From contig JAIPFS010000073.1 of the NCBI GenBank assembly GCA_021736545.1, positions 1-6,862 on the forward strand: a stretch of 6,862 nt of DNA. The letters run 5' to 3'. Positions 1 to 4,762 of the stretch are shown piece after piece. The notes beneath the pieces are model-generated. The model was not told the DNA's origin and did no database searches. It saw nothing but the letters and a program-made list of their open reading frames with translations. A program made the translations under genes and the position numbers. The first letter of the stretch is position 1, and each line of letters starts with the position of its first letter. The stretch comes from Spirochaetia bacterium. Its GTDB lineage: Bacteria > Spirochaetota > Spirochaetia > PWKH01.

Positions 1-36
1 TACAAGTTACAGCATGTAATGAATAGGGGGAAGGGC

Positions 37-705
37 TCAGTACAGATTGTCAATTCTTTGTTTTTTTCCTAGGACTATGTCCTGAGAGATAATATCCTGA
101 ACAGCCTTTTTCAACACTTTTCTGTCATTCTGCCCAAGATCATCCAGCAAGGGATCTTCAAAGTATTCCAGAGCTCTGAGGCAATCAACAGGGGAAAAGG
201 TGTTACCGAAGAGGATCTGGGCCCCTTCCAGCCCTTCAGATAGCGAATTGCCGGTTTTTATCAGGGCGGCAACGTCCTGGTAATCCTTTGTTTCAATTCT
301 TTGCATAATAACTTTCAGCTTGGTTGCTAGAAGGTCTTCCGCTGAAGCAACAAGAAGAACCCTGTCATGGGTCCATTCTGGATTCTGAATCCTTCCAAAA
401 GAGATAGTTCCAAAAAAACTTATTTTTACAAAATTATCTTTTACTGGTACCTGAAAAGTATAGCTATTTCTTTCGGACTGCAGAACAATACCATTTTTCA
501 GAAAAGGAAGGGTCGAAAGAATTTTATCAGGGTCGAGTTCCCGATGGGTAAAAAAATCAAAATCCACCGACTGTCTATGACCCAGTCTTAAGGCCAAAGC
601 GGTACCACCGTAGAGAACAAACTCTCTGTTAATTGCTGATAACTGGGGCCAAAGAATGTGCTGGGATGGAGGAAGAATATCCAGTTGGGCCTTGAATGTT
701 TTCAT
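37..705 (-). CDS. Short AbiEii/AbiGii-like nucleotidyltransferase, 222 aa
   Basis: Seen: residues 33-35 are GGT, followed by GHRQSVDFDFF ending at 52. This is the G-G-T plus D-x-D pattern (D48, D50) of the DNA polymerase beta-type nucleotidyltransferase fold. VKISFFG (93-99) fits the strand carrying the later acidic/polar active-site position, and EDLLATKLKVI with KDYQDV (123-145) fits the A-x-K...D-x-x-D helix of AbiEii-type proteins. Known: AbiEii-like NTases act as toxins that modify RNA or other targets with nucleotides. At 222 aa this protein is about 80 residues shorter than the AbiEii at 3204-4121 and lacks its C-terminal part. The start codon lies in an ATGA overlap with the upstream small gene and has only a weak purine-rich stretch ahead of it, so translational coupling is likely. 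Inferred: catalytic half of a two-gene TA-like or defence pair. Family is fairly certain, role is not. Confidence 0.85.
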   Translation of the reverse strand: MKTFKAQLDILPPSQHILWPQLSAINREFVLYGGTALALRLGHRQSVDFDFFTHRELDPDKILSTLPFLKNGIVLQSERNSYTFQVPVKDNFVKISFFGTISFGRIQNPEWTHDRVLLVASAEDLLATKLKVIMQRIETKDYQDVAALIKTGNSLSEGLEGAQILFGNTFSPVDCLRALEYFEDPLLDDLGQNDRKVLKKAVQDIISQDIVLGKKQRIDNLY

Positions 706-992
706 CTAAACTCTCTAACCGGTGGCGGAGGCACAGACTCTGATAGGGGAACTAGATCCAAAACCCTGTGCCAAAAGGACCAAGATTTTGGCGTAAACCA
801 GCCAGGGACATTCATCTGCAAAACTGAAGCCAGAGTTTTGGGGCCAAACATTTTGTAAAGAGTCTGATAATCTTCCAGGCTGCCCAGGTTCATGGCTGCC
901 GCAAGAACTCTTTCCTGATTGTGCACTGCCTCTTCAGGTTTCTGCCACCAGAGATATTTTTTTGCAAAAAGGAGCAATATACTTTCCTGCAT
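702..992 (-). CDS. Small conserved partner protein of the short NTase (putative antitoxin)
   Basis: A protein of about 96 aa with no named domain that I can assign. Visible conserved-looking blocks are FAKKYLWWQKPEEAV near the N terminus, RVLAAAMNLGSLEDYQTL in the middle, SWSFWHRVL, and a Pro-rich end VPPPPVREF. I recall this pattern (KYxWW, MNxGxxED, SWxxWH, VPPxPxRxF) in small proteins encoded just upstream of AbiEii-like NTases; that is recollection, not a search. The stop codon overlaps the NTase start as ATGA. Start choice: ATG at 992 fits the family length, but it lies at the predicted transcription start. A TTG at 977, preceded by AGGAAAG, is a good alternative. An upstream ATG at 1037 would lie ahead of the promoter. 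Inferred role: antitoxin or partner of the NTase. No DNA-binding motif is obvious. Confidence 0.7.
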   Translation of the reverse strand: MQESILLLFAKKYLWWQKPEEAVHNQERVLAAAMNLGSLEDYQTLYKMFGPKTLASVLQMNVPGWFTPKSWSFWHRVLDLVPLSESVPPPPVREFR

Positions 993-998
993 ATGTTT

Positions 999-1027
999 AT
1001 TATAGCAGATTTTACGCTGGATTTGAA
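999..1027 (-). promoter_or_regulatory. Extended -10 promoter for the 702-992 / 37-705 operon
   Basis: On the minus strand TGCTATAAT is a perfect extended -10 (TATAAT at 1004-999, TG at 1007-1006). A 17-base spacer separates it from TTCAAA (1027-1022), which matches four of six bases of TTGACA. Transcription would start near 992, which bears on whether the first gene starts at ATG 992 (leaderless) or TTG 977 (AGGAAAG ahead of it). Confidence 0.5.
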
Positions 1028-1041
1028 GCTTCACCATCTCA

Positions 1042-1055
1042 TTTGTCAGGACAAA
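1042..1055. promoter_or_regulatory. Perfect 14-bp palindrome upstream of the -35 (candidate operator)
   Basis: TTTGTC-AG-GACAAA is a perfect 6-2-6 inverted repeat ending about 15 bp upstream of the -35 of the small-protein/NTase operon. Position and symmetry suit an operator for an autoregulator, but short palindromes occur by chance and no regulator is identified. Confidence 0.25.
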
Positions 1056-1143
1056 CCCAGCAATTTACAGAAATAAATTAAAGTAAGTAAAAATACAATT
1101 AGTTGTGAAGATGAAGTTCGTACGAGCTGTATTGAGCTGGCTG

Positions 1144-1188
1144 AAGCTGTCCTTTTATAAAGCTGTGTTTTATTTTAGTACTTCTTTT
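1144..1188. repeat. 45-bp imperfect direct repeat, copy A
   Basis: Matches 1964-2008 at 42 of 45 positions (offset 820; differences at 1151, 1164 and 1175). It lies at the 3' edge of the AT-rich HEPN/MNT block and includes the last codons and stop of the truncated HEPN gene. The two copies bracket the whole block. Confidence 0.8.
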
Positions 1189-1373
1189 ATTTGCTTTTGT
1201 ATTTTCGGTGTTTCTTTACACAAATTTTCTATAAGGGCTTTAAATAATTTTTCTACTGCTTGCTGACAGTGAAATGCAGCAATTTGACTTAAAGCTGGTT
1301 CCTCAATCAACTTTTTTATTGCTTTAATATCCACTTCAGCAAAATGAATCCATTCTTCAACTCGCTTTTTCAT
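1170..1373 (-). CDS. Truncated HEPN-domain protein (N-terminal half only)
   Basis: Seen: MKKRVEEWIHFAEVDIKAI, then AAFHCQQAVEKLFKALIE and KETPKI. This is the first half of a HEPN domain, in which FHxQQAxEKxxKA is the family signature. Known: full HEPN partners of MNT proteins are about 130 aa and carry the RNase motif R-x4-6-H in the C-terminal half. Here the reading frame ends after about 67 residues, inside the 45-bp direct repeat, and no R-x4-6-H follows. The toxin should be catalytically dead. Start: ATG at 1373 has GGAAGA 6-8 bases ahead and overlaps the MNT gene by 17 bp. An ATG five codons upstream (1388) is possible but has a poorer ribosome site. Best read as a broken toxin gene; an internal deletion joining N terminus to a short C-terminal tail (IKEVLK) is equally possible. 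Confidence 0.7.
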   Translation of the reverse strand: MKKRVEEWIHFAEVDIKAIKKLIEEPALSQIAAFHCQQAVEKLFKALIENLCKETPKIQKQIKEVLK

Positions 1374-1707
1374 ATAATTTTCTTCCATTCTTTATTATAT
1401 CTTTGAAAAAGTTATTTCCTTCAATTTTTAAAATTTCAAATTCTTTTTTTGTGTATACAAGTAGATCAATTGCTATTTTTCTATTTACTTCTCTAATGGC
1501 CTTTCTTAGTTCAAGTTTCATTTCCATTTTTTCTTCATAGGTTTTTGGTATCTTATCTATGTCTAGTATAACTAATAAATCTATGTCACTTTCTTCATTA
1601 AAATTTCCATTATTAATGGAACCAAATAGTATTATCTCTTTTATATCTAATGTGCGCCATTTTTTTATAATCTCTTGTAAATAGGTGTTTATTTCTACTT
1701 CATTCAT
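1357..1707 (-). CDS. Minimal nucleotidyltransferase (MNT), MntA-like antitoxin
   Basis: A 116-aa protein of normal length for the family. Residues 28-43 read FGS...SDID, giving the GS motif (29-30) and the metal-binding pair D41 and D43. A third acidic residue, D81, lies in KIAIDLLVY. The polymerase beta-type active site therefore looks complete. Known: in MNT/HEPN systems (type VII TA, e.g. MntA-HepT of Shewanella oneidensis) the MNT protein AMPylates a tyrosine on the HEPN RNase and silences it. Here the next gene, overlapping by 17 bp, is that partner, but truncated. The gene is much more AT-rich than the abiE and DUF438 genes, which suggests separate acquisition. No strong Shine-Dalgarno precedes ATG 1707. 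Confidence 0.87.
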   Translation of the reverse strand: MNEVEINTYLQEIIKKWRTLDIKEIILFGSINNGNFNEESDIDLLVILDIDKIPKTYEEKMEMKLELRKAIREVNRKIAIDLLVYTKKEFEILKIEGNNFFKDIIKNGRKLYEKAS

Positions 1708-1714
1708 GTCTATG

Positions 1715-1727
1715 ATTGTAATACAAT
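1715..1727. promoter_or_regulatory. 13-bp perfect palindrome just upstream of the MNT gene
   Basis: ATTGTA-a-TACAAT is a perfect 6-1-6 inverted repeat ending 7 bases before the MNT start codon, within the presumed leader. It could be an autoregulatory operator. The region is AT-rich, so chance is a real alternative. Confidence 0.25.
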
Positions 1728-1748
1728 TTTTTCTTTTATAAAATCAGT

Positions 1749-1777
1749 ATTATAAGTCTCCTGCTTTATTAATTGAA
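1749..1777 (-). promoter_or_regulatory. Possible promoter of the MNT-HEPN pair
   Basis: TATAAT at 1754-1749 is a consensus -10, 41 bases from the MNT start. The best -35 at 17-bp spacing, TTCAAT (1777-1772), is weak. The -10 overlaps the stop codon of the upstream ATPase remnant. Confidence 0.3.
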
Positions 1778-1974
1778 TTTATTAACAGCTTTTCCTGTTC
1801 TGAATTCATTTCAGAATTATATTTTGAATCTAATAAAAGATTTAAATCTCTAAGATAAAAATCAATTTCTATTCCATTTTGATATACATAATAGATGTCA
1901 TGACTTTTTAGTTTTAAGAACAAATAGTTTTCAAAATAACTGCCTAAATCCCTTAGTTCAGTAAAGCTGTTCTT
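1750..1974 (-). pseudogene. C-terminal remnant of a DUF4143-type AAA ATPase
   Basis: The minus strand reads open for about 74 codons to a TAA at 1750: NSFTELRDLGSYFENYLFLK, then YYVYQNGIEIDFYLRD and NSEQEKLLINSINKAGDL. The order ELRDLGxxFENyLfLkL followed by EIDF matches the C-terminal DUF4143 region (PD-(D/E)XK-like, with the E-x-D-F strand) of bacterial AAA ATPases of about 400 aa, by my recollection of that family. The ATPase domain with its Walker motifs is absent: in-frame stops occur just upstream (1977-1975) and the sequence there is the 45-bp direct repeat. It has no start codon of its own in a sensible position. It is a degraded passenger, AT-rich like the MNT/HEPN genes. Confidence 0.6.
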
Positions 1975-2008
1975 TTATAAAGCGGTGTTTTATTGTAGTA
2001 CTTCTTTT
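1964..2008. repeat. 45-bp imperfect direct repeat, copy B
   Basis: Partner of 1144-1188 (42 of 45 identical). It ends one base short of the PAS-gene fragment that begins at 2010. On the minus strand it reads EVLQ-stop where copy A reads EVLK-stop, so both may derive from the 3' end of a HEPN-type gene. Confidence 0.8.
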
Positions 2009-2009
2009 C

Positions 2010-2309
2010 TTACTCCCAGTCCAGCAGCCGGTGTTCGCCGGTGAGCTTCTGAATATCTGTAATGTCCTGGGAAACTTCAATAACCCCGCGGTAATCCTTG
2101 TTTTCATCAAAAATGGGGAAAAACGCGGTCATCCGTGGCGGAATAGTAGCGCACTTTGTCGTTCTCATCCACATAGGTCACATCAAAAGGCAGATTGCGC
2201 AGCAGCAGATCCAACTGCTCCTGGGTGAGAGATCTTTAATTCAAGGGAATTAGAATCGGTTTGTTATCCATAATTCCTCCTTTTTATGGGGCGCAGCTGA
2301 TCTTTCTGA
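2010..2309 (-). pseudogene. Decayed partial copy of the PAS-domain 3' end of the DUF438 gene
   Basis: 2010-2309 aligns with 4301-4762, the last 153 codons of the DUF438-hemerythrin-PAS gene. A 161-bp internal deletion is present: 2010-2114 equals 4301-4405 with no mismatch, and 2115 onward aligns from 4567, with GGGAAA shared at the junction. The deletion is not a multiple of three, so the frame is lost. In addition the codon after PLN is TAA (2238-2236) where the intact gene has GAA. About nine substitutions and one single-base indel lie in the 5' part of the copy, whereas the 3' 178 bp or so are identical. The ribosome site and ATG of the PAS module are kept (AAGGAGG, ATG at 2271), giving only an 11-codon peptide. 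A clear pseudogene. Confidence 0.9.
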
Positions 2310-2352
2310 AATTCCTGGTGTGCCTGCAACGGTTTACTATTCGTTTTATTTG

Positions 2353-2367
2353 CATAGTATGACTATG
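2353..2367. promoter_or_regulatory. 15-bp perfect palindrome upstream of the abiE promoter
   Basis: CATAGT-ATG-ACTATG is a perfect 6-3-6 inverted repeat ending 21 bp upstream of the predicted -35. Known: AbiEi antitoxins repress their own operon by binding inverted repeats in the promoter region. This is the best candidate operator here, though its placement upstream of the -35 is inferred from sequence alone. Confidence 0.4.
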
Positions 2368-2388
2368 TGAATAAAGCTAAAAATAAAC

Positions 2389-2417
2389 TTGATCTAGGTT
2401 TACCGAGATGCTAGAAT
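2389..2417 (+). promoter_or_regulatory. Promoter of the abiEi-abiEii operon
   Basis: TTGATC (2389-2394), 17 bases, then TAGAAT (2412-2417) resembles a sigma-70 promoter with 4/6 and 5/6 matches. Transcription would begin near 2424, leaving a leader of about 35 bases. An alternative -10, TAATAT at 2421-2426, pairs with TTTACC at 2399-2404 with a 16-base spacer. Confidence 0.45.
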
Positions 2418-2458
2418 GCATAATATAGGTGTGCAAATATAGGGAGAGGTGAACCAAG

Positions 2459-3229
2459 GTGGCTGTAAAGTCTTTGGATTCAGTGCTGCATGAAGGATTA
2501 CTCGTCGACCGAAAATGGCTGATGAAAAAAGGCTTCGGCAGGCCTGCGGTTGATTATTTTCTGCGATCGGGTAAGCTGGAAGCGATAGCTCGTGGTATCT
2601 ATCGAAAACCTGGCCCTCCCCTTAAATGGCAGAATGTAGTTTATTCCCTGACTCAGCTTGAGTTTCGTGTTCATGTCGGACATAGGACAGTGTTGAATTA
2701 TCATGGTTTCCAGCATTACCTTGCATTGGGTGGTAATAAGGATATCTGTCTGTATTGCGACAAAAATCTCCCAAAATGGGTTAATGATGTAGGTATAAAG
2801 CAAGAGTTTGTCAAAATGCCGAGAGATCCATTCGATGGTAGTGAGACGGGTATAGAGAAAGTCCCCTTCGGTACCTGGGATTGGCTAATTCCCTATTCTT
2901 CGACCGAACGGGCATTTGTAGAACTGGCAAGTACCGTGACTACAGCTGAAGAGATACAATCTGCAGGATTGATGATGGAAGGGGCCGCAAATCTCAGACC
3001 TGAATTTATCCAATCACTGCTTGAAGAATGCCTTCAGGTGAAAGCAAAGCGATTGTTCCTCTTGCTGGCCAGAGAGCAAAATCATGCCTGGTATAATCGA
3101 ATCGATAAAAGTAAGATAGACCTTGGTTCAGGCAAACGACAAATTATCAAGGACGGGACATTGGACGGGGAATATCTGATCACAGTTCCGCGGAAGGATA
3201 TACATGGACAGGCAGAACCCATATTTTAA
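2459..3229 (+). CDS. abiEi: Type IV TA antitoxin / autorepressor, AbiEi family, 256 aa
   Basis: Residues 15-52 (LVDRKWLMKKGF..AVDYFLRSGKLEAIARGIYRK) are the N-terminal winged-helix region typical of AbiEi proteins: a recognition helix, then GKLxxxxRGxYxxP. The HVGHRTVLNYHGFQHYL stretch and the rest fit the AbiEi C-terminal domain, and length is normal for this subgroup. Known: AbiEi antitoxins counter the AbiEii toxin without binding it directly, and repress the operon through the winged helix. Start: GTG at 2459, with purine-rich AGGGAGAGG at 2441-2449 ahead of it; spacing is slightly long and no better in-frame start is apparent. It overlaps abiEii by 26 bp. It is intact and lies between two copies of the DUF438/PAS gene 3' end, suggesting transfer as a cassette. 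Confidence 0.9.
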   Translation: MAVKSLDSVLHEGLLVDRKWLMKKGFGRPAVDYFLRSGKLEAIARGIYRKPGPPLKWQNVVYSLTQLEFRVHVGHRTVLNYHGFQHYLALGGNKDICLYCDKNLPKWVNDVGIKQEFVKMPRDPFDGSETGIEKVPFGTWDWLIPYSSTERAFVELASTVTTAEEIQSAGLMMEGAANLRPEFIQSLLEECLQVKAKRLFLLLAREQNHAWYNRIDKSKIDLGSGKRQIIKDGTLDGEYLITVPRKDIHGQAEPIF

Positions 3230-4121
3230 ACAGGTAGAACTCCTGGTCCGCATATTGCCGTTAGTAGGTTCGGTAAAATGCTTCGCCCTCAAAGGCGGTA
3301 CAGCCATCAATCTCTTTTACAGGGATATGCCAAGATTATCGGTGGACATCGATCTTGTATATATACCTATCAAGGACAGAGATTCATCTTTGGCTGAGAT
3401 TTCCGAAGGACTTCTAGAGATAGGACGTTCGATTGAAAAACTCGTTCCTAATGTGAATATACGGTATTCTCAAATGGGCAAGACAGATTATATTATCAAG
3501 CTGTTTATTCAGGTTGACCGGTCAATTGTTAAGGTCGAATTGAGTCCTGTGCTTCGCGGAACGGTGCGCAACAGGGAAGATATGCGGATCAGGAGAGCGG
3601 CCGAAGAAACATTCGGTTTCGCTGAAGTCCCTGTGGTTTCTTTTGACGATTTGTTTGCAGGTAAGATAGTTGCAGCCCTTGATCGACAGCATCCTCGTGA
3701 TCTATTTGATATAAAATTACTCCTTGAGAATGAAGGTATTACCCTTGCTTTGAAAGAAGCATTTCTGGTTTATCTCATCTCCCACAATAGGCGAATCCTG
3801 GAAGTGCTGAATCCAACTATCCTTGATATACAGCAACTTTTTGATACAGATTTTAAGGGTATGACAGTGGAACCAGTAACTGTTTCTAAATTGGAAAAAG
3901 CACGATTAGAATTAATCAATATCATTAACCAAAGCCTAACAGAGGCAGATAAAAGATTTCTAATTCAATTTAAGAAAGGAAATCCTAATTGGGACCATAT
4001 CAATATTCCTCATATTAAGAACCTTCCTGCAGTAAAATGGAAGCTTTATAATCAGGATCGAATGAAACGGTCTGAAAGGTATACAATAATTAATCGTTTG
4101 AGCGAATTCTTTCAGATTTAG
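3204..4121 (+). CDS. abiEii: Type IV TA toxin, AbiEii-family nucleotidyltransferase, 305 aa
   Basis: Full-length AbiEii. Motif I is KGGTA at 30-34 followed by LSVDIDL (D48, D50). KVELSP at 110-115 is the second conserved block. DDLFAGKIVAALDR (148-161) with HPRDLFDIKLL (163-173) is the A-x-K...R-D-x-x-D helix. The C-terminal SLTEADKRFLIQFKKGNPNW and LPAVKWKL match the helical tail of this family. Known: AbiEii toxins are nucleotidyltransferases; relatives (MenT) add nucleotides to tRNA acceptor ends and stop growth, and AbiE loci give abortive infection against phage. Start: ATG 3204 with GGAAGG six bases ahead, inside the end of abiEi, so the pair is translationally linked. All expected motifs are present, so the toxin is probably active. 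Convergent with the DUF438 gene. Confidence 0.92.
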   Translation: MDRQNPYFKQVELLVRILPLVGSVKCFALKGGTAINLFYRDMPRLSVDIDLVYIPIKDRDSSLAEISEGLLEIGRSIEKLVPNVNIRYSQMGKTDYIIKLFIQVDRSIVKVELSPVLRGTVRNREDMRIRRAAEETFGFAEVPVVSFDDLFAGKIVAALDRQHPRDLFDIKLLLENEGITLALKEAFLVYLISHNRRILEVLNPTILDIQQLFDTDFKGMTVEPVTVSKLEKARLELINIINQSLTEADKRFLIQFKKGNPNWDHINIPHIKNLPAVKWKLYNQDRMKRSERYTIINRLSEFFQI

Positions 4122-4217
4122 AAACCACGATATTTGCTTCGATCTTCGACCATAAATCATCCAGCGAGTACAATTTTTTCTACCAAATCACTTTGCATAT
4201 TCGCACCCTATTTGTGT

Positions 4218-4263
4218 AAAAAGAGACCGGGCATTATACCTAGCACAGATTAAACCCGATCTC
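4218..4263 (-). terminator. Rho-independent terminator for the DUF438 gene
   Basis: On the minus strand GAGATCGGG (4263-4255) can pair with CCCGGTCTC (4231-4223) over nine positions, one a G-U pair, and is followed directly by TTTTT (4222-4218). The loop of 23 bases is long. It lies 37 bases past the DUF438 stop codon. A smaller hairpin (TTTCCT-5-AGGAAA, 4279-4295) lies between. On the plus strand no T-run follows, so abiEii is not clearly terminated by it. Confidence 0.5.
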
Positions 4264-4300
4264 CCGCCAAAACGATAATTTCCTTCAGCAGGAAAGAAAT

Positions 4301-4762
4301 TTACTCCCAGTCCAGCAGCCGGTGTTCGCCGGTGAGCTTCTGAATATCTGTAATGTCCTGGGAAACTTCAATAACCCCGCGGTAATCCTTGTTTTCATCA
4401 AAAATAGGGAAATATCGAATGTGGATGACCCTGCCTTGGAAATTCAGCCAGAATTCAGCTTTGTCACGCTCTCGGTTCTTAAAGGCGGTGACAATTTTTT
4501 CCACCACATGAACGCTCTTCGGCGGATGACATTTTTCTACATCCCTGCCGATAATTGATGGGGTTCGGGGAAAAACGCGGTCATCCGTGGCGGAATAGTA
4601 GCGCACTTTGTCGTTCTCATCCACATAGGTCACATCAAAGGGCAGGTTGCGCAGCAGCAGATCCAACTGCTCCTGGGTGAGAAATCCTTCATTCAAGGGA
4701 ATCAGAATCGGTTTGTTATTCATAAGTCCTCCTTTTTTATGGGGCGCAGCTGATCTTCCTGA
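4301..4762 (-). repeat. Intact copy of the PAS-module direct repeat
   Basis: Partner of the fragment at 2010-2309. Homology starts exactly with the stop codon (4301) and ends at about residue 380 of the protein, where the Ala-rich linker begins. Both copies have the same orientation and enclose the abiE operon. Confidence 0.85.

Noticed and set aside
7..19. TTACA-GCA-TGTAA palindrome downstream of the short NTase gene
   Set aside because: Too short a stem and no T-run, so not a convincing terminator; no gene context to make it an operator.
1120..1166. Cluster of AGCTG words (four in about 45 bp)
   Set aside because: Irregular spacing and no longer shared unit; not a CRISPR or convincing iteron array.
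2031..2228. Identical N termini of two plus-strand open frames at 2031 and 4322
   Set aside because: They look like a repeated gene family, but both are antisense to the duplicated 3' end of the PAS gene.
1144..2309. Insertion sequence or transposon spanning the repeats
   Set aside because: No transposase, no terminal inverted repeats and no short target-site duplication could be found; only direct repeats are seen.
4233..4238. TATAAT with upstream GCTAGG on the minus strand between the convergent genes
   Set aside because: It has no usable -35 and lies in the loop of the likely terminator, so a promoter there is doubtful.
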